Source: Bailinhaonella thermotolerans
GTDB lineage: Bacteria > Actinomycetota > Actinomycetes > Streptosporangiales > Streptosporangiaceae
Direction: 5' to 3'
Assembly: GCF_003594875.1 (NCBI RefSeq)
Contig: NZ_QZEY01000004.1
Coordinates: 558,001-622,000 of the forward strand
Length of the DNA stretch: 64,000 nt
Shown here: positions 18,470-27,200 of the stretch, piece after piece
Position numbering within the stretch: position 1 is the stretch's first letter
Layout: each line of letters begins with the position of its first letter
Translations under genes and position numbers: made by a program
Notes under the pieces: generated by a model
Databases searched by the model: none
The model's input: only the letters and a program-made list of their open reading frames with translations
Told to the model about the DNA's origin: nothing

Positions 18470-21034
18470 ATGGACGACGCCTTCCCCCAGCTCCTCGCCT
18501 TCTGCCAGGCCGACCCCGTGTTCTTCGAGCGGCTCGACCGCCTGCCCGACGACGCCACCCGCTTCCCCGCCGCGCGCCGCGACCTGCCCGCCGGCTGGAG
18601 CTCGTGGGAGGAGAACCTGTGGGTCGTGCTCCGCCCGCCCGGCGCCGCGCTGCCGGAGCAGGGCTGGAAGGTGCACGTGTCCGCGACCGACGCGGACGCC
18701 GCCCGGGTCTGCGACCTGGTGCTGGACTTCTGCCTCGCCCGGGACCTGCCGGTGAAGTTCCTCCGCAGCCGGGCCGCCATGCGCCTGCTCAACAGCAAGT
18801 ACGCCGCCCGGGGGAGCAGCGGCAAGCTGATCACGATCTACCCCGGGGACGAGGAGCGGCTGGCCGGGGTGCTCCCGGCGCTCGCGGACCTGCTGCGCGG
18901 GTTCGCCGGGCCGTACATCCTCAGCGACCTGCGCTACGAGGACTCGCCGGTCTACGTGCGCTACGGCGCGTTCCGCCCGATGACCTTCCGGAACGCCGCC
19001 GGTGAGACGGTGTACGGCGTCCGCGCCCCGGACGGGCGGCTGGTCCCGGACGAGCGCGGGCCGGTGTTCCGCGTGCCGGAGTGGGTCACCGTGCCCGAGG
19101 TGCTGCGCGAGTCCGTCGCCCGGCTCGGGACCGCCGACGACGGCGAGTTCCCGTACGAGATCGAGCGCCCGCTGCACTTCTCCAACGGCGGCGGGGTGTA
19201 CCTGGCCAGGGAGAAGGGCTCCGGCGGATACGTCGTCCTGCTGGAGGCGCGCCCGCACGCGGGGCTGGACGCGGCCGGCGTGGACGCCGTGACCCGGCTG
19301 GCCCGCGAGCGCGCGATCCTCGACCGGCTGGACGGCCTGGACTGCGTGCCCCGGGTGCTCGGCCACACCGTGGTCTGGGAGCACCACTTCCTCGTCGAGG
19401 AGTACATCGAGGGCAAGACCCTGATGGAGGAGGTGTTCGACCGGTATCCGCTGGTCGGGCCGGAGTCCTCGGCCGAGGAGACCGCGGCGTACGTCCGCTG
19501 GGCGACCGGGGTGCTGGCGAAGGTGGACCACGCCCTGATGGCGGTGCACGCCCGCGGCGTCCGGTTCAACGACCTGCACCCCGGCAACGTGATCGTCCGG
19601 CCCGACGGCCGCGTCGCCCTCATCGACTTCGAGATCGCCTGCGACCTGGACGACCCGGACTCGCCCGGCCTCGGCGCCCCGGGGTTCATCGCCCCGGGCG
19701 GACTGTCCGGCCGGGCCGCCGACGAGTACGTCATGAACTGCCTGCGCCAGTGGGTGTTCCTGCCGATCAGCCCGCTCCAGGAGCGGGACCCGGCCAAGCT
19801 GGCCTCGCTCACCGAGGTCATCGCCGAGCACTTCCCGGTGCCGCCCGGCTTCGGCGCCCGGCTGGTACGGCGGTTCGCCGCCGCCCGCGGGCCCCTCGGC
19901 GAGGACACGGCGGGCGGCCTGTTCCGCGGCGGCGAGGCGGACTGGCCGCGGATCCGCGACTCGCTGGTCGCGGGCATCCTCGCGAGCGCGACGCCCGGAC
20001 GGGACGACCGGCTCTACCCCGGCGACCCCGGGCAGTTCCCGACCGGCGGCATCTCCGTCGCCACCGGCGCCGCCGGGGTGCTCTGGGCGCTGCGCGAGGC
20101 CGGCGCGGACATCCCGGAGGAGCACGTGGACTGGCTCGCGGCCGCCGCGCGCCGCGCCGCCGACCCGCGCCCGGGCCTGCTCGACGGGCTCCACGGGGCC
20201 GCCGCGGCGCTGGACGCGCTCGGGCGGCGCGACGACGCCCTCGACCTGTTCGACCGCGCCAGGAAACAGCACGCCGACCTGGCCGCGCCCGGGATCCACG
20301 GCGGGCTGGCCGGGGCCGGGCTGAGCCTGCTGCACTTCGCCGGGGTCACCGGGGACGAGAGCCTGCGGGCCGAGGCCCTGGACATCGGCGCGCGGCTGGC
20401 CCCGCACGCGGAGGACCCGGACCTGGCCCCCTCCCGGGTCGGCCTCGAACACGGGCTGACCGGCGTCGCGCACTACTTCCTCCGCCTGCACGCCGAGACC
20501 GGGGAGGACCGGTTCCTCGGCCTGGCCAGGACGGCGCTGCTGCGCGAGATCGACCGGGGCCGGCGGCTGCCCGACGGCACCTTCCAGCTCCTTGAGGACA
20601 ACCGGTACCTCAGCTACCTCGGCACCGGCAGCGCCGGGCTGGCCCTGGTCCTGGCCCGGTACCTCGCGCTGCGGGACGAGCCCGGCTTCGCGGAGGTCGT
20701 GGACGGGGCGCGCCGCGCCTGCCGCGCGCCGTTCATCCGCCACCCCGTCCTGCTCATGGGGCGGGCGGGCGCCATCGCCGCGCTCGCCCTGCTGGGCCGG
20801 GCCGAGGACCGGGACACCGTGCGCGACCACGTGCGGCGGCTGTCCTGGCACGCCCTGTCCTACCGGGGGCACCTGGCCTTCCCCGGCAACCAGCTCCTGC
20901 GGCTGTCCATGGACCTGGCGACGGGATCCGCGGGGATCCTGGCCGCCCTGAACGTCGTGTCCGACCCGGGCGCGTCGATCATCCCGCTCCTCGACCTGCG
21001 GCCCGACGCGGGCGGGGAGAAGGAGAGGAGGTGA
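18470..21034 (+). CDS. Class III lanthipeptide synthetase (LanKC)
   Basis: An 854-residue trifunctional synthetase that phosphorylates Ser/Thr of the precursor, eliminates phosphate and cyclises Cys onto the dehydroamino acids. Residues 1-225 are the lyase region. Residues 228-500 are a kinase-like domain with HFSNGGGVYLA, catalytic RFNDLHPGNV (D368) and DFE (D386), as in RamC-type enzymes. Residues 520-850 are a LanC-like domain with repeated GxxG segments (LLDGLHGAA, GIHGGLAG, LEHGLTGVA, YLGTGSAG) and no zinc-ligand Cys/His set, as expected for class III. One oddity: the family's KEARPHAG reads LEARPHAG (L258), so the usual ATP-binding Lys seems to be missing. The ATG at 18470 lies 34 bases after the P450 stop, and the precursor gene begins 5 bases after this gene. 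Confidence 0.9.
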   Translation: MDDAFPQLLAFCQADPVFFERLDRLPDDATRFPAARRDLPAGWSSWEENLWVVLRPPGAALPEQGWKVHVSATDADAARVCDLVLDFCLARDLPVKFLRSRAAMRLLNSKYAARGSSGKLITIYPGDEERLAGVLPALADLLRGFAGPYILSDLRYEDSPVYVRYGAFRPMTFRNAAGETVYGVRAPDGRLVPDERGPVFRVPEWVTVPEVLRESVARLGTADDGEFPYEIERPLHFSNGGGVYLAREKGSGGYVVLLEARPHAGLDAAGVDAVTRLARERAILDRLDGLDCVPRVLGHTVVWEHHFLVEEYIEGKTLMEEVFDRYPLVGPESSAEETAAYVRWATGVLAKVDHALMAVHARGVRFNDLHPGNVIVRPDGRVALIDFEIACDLDDPDSPGLGAPGFIAPGGLSGRAADEYVMNCLRQWVFLPISPLQERDPAKLASLTEVIAEHFPVPPGFGARLVRRFAAARGPLGEDTAGGLFRGGEADWPRIRDSLVAGILASATPGRDDRLYPGDPGQFPTGGISVATGAAGVLWALREAGADIPEEHVDWLAAAARRAADPRPGLLDGLHGAAAALDALGRRDDALDLFDRARKQHADLAAPGIHGGLAGAGLSLLHFAGVTGDESLRAEALDIGARLAPHAEDPDLAPSRVGLEHGLTGVAHYFLRLHAETGEDRFLGLARTALLREIDRGRRLPDGTFQLLEDNRYLSYLGTGSAGLALVLARYLALRDEPGFAEVVDGARRACRAPFIRHPVLLMGRAGAIAALALLGRAEDRDTVRDHVRRLSWHALSYRGHLAFPGNQLLRLSMDLATGSAGILAALNVVSDPGASIIPLLDLRPDAGGEKERR

Positions 21035-21039
21035 ACAAG

Positions 21040-21162
21040 ATGGCCTACGTACTCCAGCTCCAGGCGCTCGACGCCGGCGAGGGGCGCGCGGCGCACCCGT
21101 GCTACAGCCACGTCACGTCGTACAACAACACCGCCTGCAAGACCGTCGCCACCACCAGCTAA
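21040..21162 (+). CDS. Class III lanthipeptide precursor peptide
   Basis: A 40-codon gene directly after the LanKC stop, with an excellent AGGAGG (21026-21031) eight bases before the ATG at 21040. The leader contains VLQLQALD (residues 4-11), matching the (I/L)LxLQ leader motif of class III precursors. The core, from about residue 18, holds Cys21 and Cys33, Ser23, Thr26, Ser27, Thr31 and Thr35, and a Thr-Thr-Ser end. S23-x-x-T26 followed by C33 could support a labionin-like ring, but the spacing to Cys is six residues rather than the common two to five. C21 has no residue upstream to react with except through a reversed ring. The peptide is probably exported by the ABC protein downstream. Confidence 0.85.
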   Translation: MAYVLQLQALDAGEGRAAHPCYSHVTSYNNTACKTVATTS

Positions 21163-21201
21163 GACGGTGCGGCGCGGCGCCGGGCCCCCGCCCGGCGCCC
21201 G

Positions 21202-21240
21202 GACCGGCCCGGGAGCGCCCGTCGCGCTCCCGGGCCGGTC
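21202..21240 (+). terminator. Long hairpin between precursor and exporter genes
   Basis: A perfect 17-bp stem (arms 21202-21218 and 21224-21240, core CCGGCCCGGGAGCGC) with a CCGTC loop lies 39 bases after the precursor stop. In RiPP operons such hairpins act as partial terminators or mRNA stabilisers that keep precursor transcripts in excess. Confidence 0.75.
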
Positions 21241-21276
21241 GCCCGAAGACATCCGGACATCCCTGTGAGGAATCCC

Positions 21277-23115
21277 GTGGACACCCAGCGCGTCCCGCCC
21301 CCGGCCCCGCCCGGCGCCGCCGAGCCGTCCCCCGGCCGGATCGCCCCCTCAGCCGCCGCTCCCGTCGCGGCGGAGGCCGCCGGCGACGGCCCCGTCTGGC
21401 GGGCGCTGCTGGGCTACCTGCGGCCGTCGTGGCGCTGGCTCGTCGCGGGCGGGCTGCTGAGCCTGCTCACGGGGGCCGTCGGGCTGACGCTCCCGCTGGC
21501 GGCCAGGGAGCTCGTGGGCGACCTCGGCGCGGACCGGCCGCTGGCCGGCGCGCTGGCCACGATGACCGCGCTCGTCGTGATCACCGCCGCGCTCGGGCCG
21601 CTGGGGGAGTACGTGCTCCGCCGCACCGGGGAGTCGATCGTGCTCACGGCCCGCCGCAGGCTGGTCTCCCACCTGCTGCGGCTGCGGATCCCGGCCGCCG
21701 ACCAGACCGAGCCGGGGGACCTCATGACCCGGGTCACCTCCGACACCACGCTGCTGCGCCAGGTCGCCACCGACTCGCTGGTCGGCACCGTCACCGGGGG
21801 CCTGACGCTCCTCGCCTCGGTCGCGCTGATGGCGGTCCTCGACCCCGTGCTGCTGGCGATCACCCTCGGCGTGCTGGCCCTGTCCGGGGCCGTCGTCCGC
21901 CTGGTCATGTCCCGCGTGAGCCGGGCCAGCGCCGCCGTTCAGGAGTCGGTGGGGGCGATGGGCGCCGCCCTGGAGCGCGTCCTCGGGGCGCTGCGCACGG
22001 TGAAGGCGTCCGGGGCCGAGCACCGCGAGGAGGCCGCGGTCCACGGCGCCGCCGAGGACTCGTGGCGGGCCGGCGTGCACGCCGCCAAGTGGCTCTCCCT
22101 CGCCGGGCACACCGCCGAGCTCACCCTCCAGATCGCCTTCTTCACCGTGCTCGCGGTGGGCGGGGCCCGGGTCGCCGCCGGGGCGATCGACGTGGGCACG
22201 CTGATCGCGTTCCTGATGTACGTCTACTACCTCGTGCTGCCGCTCCAGCAGCTCGTCGGCGCGGCCGGGCAGTACCAGGTCGGGGCCGCCGCCGTCGCCC
22301 GGATCCGGGCGGCCGAGCGGCTGCCCGCCGAGCCCGCGGGCCCGGCCGTGCCGCTCCCCGCGCCGGGCGCGCCCCCGGCCGCGCTGGAGTTCCGCGACGT
22401 GCGCTTCCGGTACGGCCCCGAGCTGCCGCCCGTGCACCGCGGGCTGACGTTCGCGGTCCCGGCGCGCGGCATGACGGCGTTCGTCGGCCCGTCGGGGGCG
22501 GGCAAGACGACCGTGTTCTCCCTCATCGAGCGGTTCTACGAGCCCGGCTCGGGCACGATCCTGCTCGACGGGCGCGACCTCGCGGACTGGGACGTCGCCG
22601 AGCTGCGGGCCGCGATCGGGTACGTCGAGCAGGACGCGCCGGTCCTGTCCGGCTCCCTCCGCGACAACCTGCTGCTCGGCCACCCCGGCGCCTCCGATCA
22701 CGAGCTGCGGCGGGTCCTGCGGACGGCCCGGCTCGACGGGCTCGTGGCGCGGCTGCCCGCCGGCCTGGACAGCCTGGTCGGCCACCGGGGCACGAAGCTC
22801 TCCGGGGGCGAGCGCCAGCGCGTGGCCATCGCCCGCGCGCTCCTGCGCCGCCCCCGCCTCCTGCTGCTCGACGAGGCCACCTCGCAGCTCGACGCGGTCA
22901 ACGAGGCGGCGCTGCGCGACACCGTGGCCGAGGCCGCCCGGACGACGACCGTGCTGGTCGTGGCGCACCGGCTGTCCACCGTCACCCTGGCCGACCGGAT
23001 CGTGGTCGTGGACGGCGGCGTCGCCCGCGCCGTCGGCACCCACGCCGAGCTGGTCGCCGCCGACCCGCTGTACGCCGAGCTCGCCGCCACCCAGTTCCTC
23101 GCCGCCGCCCCCTGA
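21277..23115 (+). CDS. ABC exporter, fused membrane and ATPase domains
   Basis: A 612-residue half-transporter that should dimerise to export the modified lanthipeptide. After a Pro/Ala-rich N-terminus of about 40 residues, the six-helix membrane domain spans about 45-340. The ATPase follows, with Walker [10 protein letters not shown], signature LSGGE, Walker B LLLDEAT and switch AHRLS, all intact. No N-terminal C39 peptidase is present, so leader removal must be done elsewhere, which is usual for class III systems. I chose the GTG at 21277 because GAGGA lies five bases upstream; another GTG 12 bases earlier is possible. SapB-type clusters usually have two such genes, and here there is one. 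Confidence 0.9.
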   Translation: MDTQRVPPPAPPGAAEPSPGRIAPSAAAPVAAEAAGDGPVWRALLGYLRPSWRWLVAGGLLSLLTGAVGLTLPLAARELVGDLGADRPLAGALATMTALVVITAALGPLGEYVLRRTGESIVLTARRRLVSHLLRLRIPAADQTEPGDLMTRVTSDTTLLRQVATDSLVGTVTGGLTLLASVALMAVLDPVLLAITLGVLALSGAVVRLVMSRVSRASAAVQESVGAMGAALERVLGALRTVKASGAEHREEAAVHGAAEDSWRAGVHAAKWLSLAGHTAELTLQIAFFTVLAVGGARVAAGAIDVGTLIAFLMYVYYLVLPLQQLVGAAGQYQVGAAAVARIRAAERLPAEPAGPAVPLPAPGAPPAALEFRDVRFRYGPELPPVHRGLTFAVPARGMTAFVGPSGAGKTTVFSLIERFYEPGSGTILLDGRDLADWDVAELRAAIGYVEQDAPVLSGSLRDNLLLGHPGASDHELRRVLRTARLDGLVARLPAGLDSLVGHRGTKLSGGERQRVAIARALLRRPRLLLLDEATSQLDAVNEAALRDTVAEAARTTTVLVVAHRLSTVTLADRIVVVDGGVARAVGTHAELVAADPLYAELAATQFLAAAP

Positions 23116-23140
23116 CGCGCCCGCCCCGAAGGAGCCCGCC

Positions 23141-24226
23141 ATGGACACCCCGGACACCCTGGACACCCCGGACACCCCGGGTATCCCCGACCGCCCGCTG
23201 GAGGTCATCTGGGACGTCACGTACGCGTGCCCGCTGCGCTGCGTCCACTGCTACTCGGAGTCCGGCCGCCGCCCGTCGCGCCAGCTCGCCCGCGACGACC
23301 TGCTGCGCGTCGCCGACGCGATCATCGCCATGCGGCCGTACGGCGTCTCGCTGGCGGGCGGGGAGCCCCTCCTCGTGCGCGGCGTCCTGGAGGTGGCCCG
23401 GCGGCTGACGGCGGCGGGCGTCCACGTCGCGCTCTTCACCGGCGGGTGGTCGCTGCGCCCGGAGACGGCGGCGGAGCTGTTCGAGACCTGCTCCAGCGTG
23501 AGCGTCAGCCTCGACGGCGCCACCGCCGGGGTCCACGACCGCATCCGGGGCCGGCGCGGCTCGTTCGACCGCGCGATGAACGCCCTGGGGGTGCTGGACG
23601 AGGCCGCGCGGGCCCGTCCCGGGGACGACCGGCCCGCCTTCGGCGTGGACTGCGTCGTGATGCGGAGCAACCTCCACCAGGTCGCGGACCTGTGCACCGA
23701 GATCGCCCCGCGGTTCCCCGCGCTGGGGCACCTGTCCTTCGGGGCCGTGGTCCCCGAGGGCCTGGCCAGCCGCCCCGGGTTCGCCGAGCACGAGCTGCTC
23801 GCCGACGACCAGGTCGCGGCCCTGGGCGACCCGGCGTACGGCGAGCGCCTGCGCTCCCTGGCGCCGCCCGGCGTCCAGGTGAGCGTGACGGACAACCTCG
23901 CGCTCCAGATGCGCCCCGACCTGATCCGCCGGGGCGTGTTCTTCCCGGCCCTGCAGATCGAGCCGGACGGCGCCGCCCGCGCGATGCCCGCCTACGAGGG
24001 CACGGTCGGGAACGTCCTCACCGACCCCCCGTCCGTCCTGTGGCGGCGGGCGGTCGAGCGCTGGAGCCACCCGATCGTCGTCGAGACGCTGACCCCCGTG
24101 CGCACGATGGCGCAGTGGGCCGAGGCGACCCGGCGCATCGACCGGCACTTCGCGTCCGGGGCCGACCGCGACCGGCTCGCCCGCCGCCCCGACTTCACGC
24201 CGTCCCTCCCCGCCGCCCGGGGCTGA
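23141..24226 (+). CDS. Radical SAM enzyme in the lanthipeptide cluster
   Basis: A 361-residue radical S-adenosylmethionine protein. The [4Fe-4S] motif is C30-P-L-R-C34-V-H-C37, followed by the SAM-binding GGEPLL and a radical-SAM barrel with VSVSLDGA. The C-terminal third has the shape of a SPASM region (LQIEPDGAARAMPAYEGTVGNV) but no Cys at all, so no auxiliary cluster is expected there. The N-terminus has short Asp-Thr-Pro repeats. It starts 25 bases after the exporter gene with a GAAGGAG ribosome-binding site, so it belongs to the RiPP operon. It likely makes a carbon-centred modification of the precursor, such as a crosslink, epimerisation or oxidation; which one cannot be read from the sequence. 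Confidence 0.85.
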   Translation: MDTPDTLDTPDTPGIPDRPLEVIWDVTYACPLRCVHCYSESGRRPSRQLARDDLLRVADAIIAMRPYGVSLAGGEPLLVRGVLEVARRLTAAGVHVALFTGGWSLRPETAAELFETCSSVSVSLDGATAGVHDRIRGRRGSFDRAMNALGVLDEAARARPGDDRPAFGVDCVVMRSNLHQVADLCTEIAPRFPALGHLSFGAVVPEGLASRPGFAEHELLADDQVAALGDPAYGERLRSLAPPGVQVSVTDNLALQMRPDLIRRGVFFPALQIEPDGAARAMPAYEGTVGNVLTDPPSVLWRRAVERWSHPIVVETLTPVRTMAQWAEATRRIDRHFASGADRDRLARRPDFTPSLPAARG

Positions 24227-24247
24227 GGCCGTACCGGGCGGCGGGGA

Positions 24248-24272
24248 GCGGGGCGCCGGAGCGGCGCCCCGC
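24248..24272. terminator. Bidirectional terminator hairpin between RiPP and NRPS genes
   Basis: GCGGGGCGCC (24248-24257) pairs perfectly with GGCGCCCCGC (24263-24272) around a 5-nt loop in the 53-base gap between the convergent radical SAM and NRPS genes. Confidence 0.75.
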
Positions 24273-24279
24273 GGGACCG

Positions 24280-27200
24280 TCAGGCGCGGGCCATCTGCCG
24301 GTCGTCCTCGGCCTGGAGCTCGTCCAGGTCCGTGCTGATCACCGCCGTGGGGAGGGCGTCGGGCAGCTCGTCCTCGATGTGGCGGAGGCGGCGGATCCGG
24401 GGCCCGATGACGCCCCACAGCGTGAGCAGCACGCCGGAGGCGGCCAGGAGCACCCCGATCGCCGGGCCGGTGCCCTTCCCGGTGAGCGACTGGGCCCAGG
24501 CCGTGAGCGGCGCCGCGGTGAGGTACCCGATGGGCGTCATCGCGGTGGCCAGCATCTGGTTCGTCGCCAGGACGCGGCCCTGGAGCTCCATCCTGACCTT
24601 GAGCTGGATGATGGACAGCCAGTGCGCGTTGATCACGCTGCTGGCGCCCCAGCGCAGGGCCAGGCCGATCGCGACCAGCGGGAGCCAGGCCGCCGCGCCC
24701 GCCAGACCGGCGACGACGGTGGCCACGCCCGCGACGGCGACGAAGCCGACCATGCCGTCGGCCAGGCGGCGGGTGCCGCCCCAGACCATCATGACGACGC
24801 TGCCGAGCACGGCCCCGACGCCGCCCACCGCCGTCACCACGCCCAGGTCCGCGGCGTCCCCGAGGGAGAGCACCATCGGGGAGACCACGGCGAGCGTGAG
24901 CGCGGTGAAGTAGTTGACGACCATGAAGTACCCGGCCATCACCATCAGCGGGGGACGCCGCGTGAAGTACCGCCACCCGCCGGCCACCGCCGCCCGGAAC
25001 GTCTCCTCGCGCCGCCGGAACATCCGGTCCGGGATGCGCACGGTGAGCAGCGAGACGAACGCGAGCACGAACGTCAGCACGTCCGCGCCGATGACGACCG
25101 GGAGCCCGGCGAGCGCGACCAGCGCGCCGCCGGCCAGGGGGGCGATCAGGTTGCCCAGGCCCAGGCCCGCCTGGGCGAGCGCGTTGGCCTGCGGCAGGTA
25201 CGGCTTGGGCACGAGCTGGGCGATCGCCGCCAGGTACGCCGGGCGGTGGAACGCCGTCACGATCGAGGTCAGCGTGACGATCGCGCAGACCACCGGGAAC
25301 GTCAGCCCGTCCAGCCACAGCAGCGCGGCCACGAGGGTCATGCCGAGCCCGTTGAGCGCGTCGCAGACCAGCATGACCTTCCGCCGGTCGAACCGGTCCG
25401 CCACCGCCCCGCCGACCGGGCCCATGAGCACGGTCGGGAGCAGCGCCAGCATCGTGATCAGCGCGAAGTCGAAGACCGCGCCGTTCTGCTGGAAGGTCCA
25501 CACGCCGAGGCCGAAGGAGCTGAGCGAGCTGCCGACCATCGAGGCGAGCTGCCCGAACGCCACCGTGTAGAACCCGCGCAGGCCCCGCGGCTCAGGAGCC
25601 ACGGGATCGGGCTCGGCCGGCGCCTCGGGCGGGCCGGAGTCCTTCCAGCGTTCGAGCGCCGCCGACACGTGCCCGGCGAGCTCGTCCGGCTGGTGCCGCA
25701 GGAAGTAGTGCCCGGCGTTCGGGATCACCGCCAGCTCGACGTGGTGGGCGAACGCCGTCCACTCGCGGTGGCGCTCCTCGTACAGCTCGGTCGCGCGGTC
25801 GGCGCCGCCGACGATCACCAGGACCGGCGCGCGCAGCCGCCGCCGCCGCGGGTCGGACAGCCGCCGGGTGAACCAGGCCTGCGCCTGCCGGGCGTCGTGC
25901 CGGAGCGCGGCCACGGCCGTCTCGACCGCCGGGCCCTCCAGGTCCTCGGGCAGGCCGCCCATCGCGCGCAGCACGTCGCGGTAGGCGCGGTCGGACAGCC
26001 ACCGGTCGGCGGGCAGCCGCCGGTTGATCCACGCCGACAGCTTCCCGGGGAGCCGGGCCGTGGGGAAGCTGCCGCCCAGGAACACCCCGGTGACCTCGAC
26101 GCCGGTCTCCTCCAGGCGCAGCGCGAGCGCCGTGGCCAGCGCCGTGCCGACGCAGTGGCCGTACACCGAGATGGGGCCGTTCTCGCGCGCGGCCAGCTCG
26201 GCCACGCAGCGCTCGACCACCTCCTCCAGCGGCCGCGGCTCCTCGTCGGGCCGGGCCGGGTCGTGGCCGGGGAGTTCGAGCGCGAGCAGTTCCACGCCCT
26301 CCGGCAGCTCCTCCGCGAGCGGCCGGTAGACCGCCGCCGAGCCGCCGCCGTACGGCACGCAGACCACGGTCGCCGTCGCCTTCGCGCCCTTCTTCGGCCC
26401 GCCCAGGCGGTGCAGCAGCCCGGCCGGCCCGCCCGAGCCGCCGTCCAGGTGGGCGGCCAGCTCGCGCGGCGTCGGGTTGGTGAACAGGTCGATCACCCGC
26501 AGCCCGGGGTCGATCTCGTGCACGGCCTTCACCGCGGTGAACGAGTCGCCGCCCAGCGCGAAGAAGTCGTCGGTCGCCCCGACGGAGTCCAGGCCGAGCA
26601 GCCGCGCCCAGACCTCCGCGACGCGCGCCTCGGTCTCGGTCTCCGGCGCGACCTGCTCGCCGGGGGCCGCCGGGGCCAGCTCCGCGACCAGCCGCGCGCG
26701 GTCCACCTTCCCGTTCGGGTTCAGCGGGAACGCGTCCAGCAGCGTGATCGCCGACGGCACCATGTAGTCCGGCAGCGCCTCGCGCAGCGCCGCCCGCACC
26801 TCGTCCGCCGTCAGCGCGCCGTCCGGCACGAGCCAGGCGGCCAGCCGGCGGCCCGTGCCCTCGCCCACCGGCAGCACCACGGCCTCCGACACCCCGGGCA
26901 GAGCCCGGCAGACGGCGGCCACCTCGCCCGGCTCGACCCGGTATCCCCGGATCTTCACCTGGTCGTCGACGCGCCCGAGGAACTCGACGTACCCCTCGGC
27001 CGTCACCCGAGCCCGGTCGCCGGACCGGTACCACCGGCCGTCCTCCCGCGTGACGTACCGCGGGTCCTCCGGGTGCCCCAGGTACCCGCGCGCCACCTGC
27101 GGCCCGCCGAGCCACAGCTCGCCCGCCACGCCGTACGGCAGGGCGCGGCCGGACCGGTCGGCCACGAAGCAGCGGGCGCGCGGCAGCGGCGTGCCCAGCG

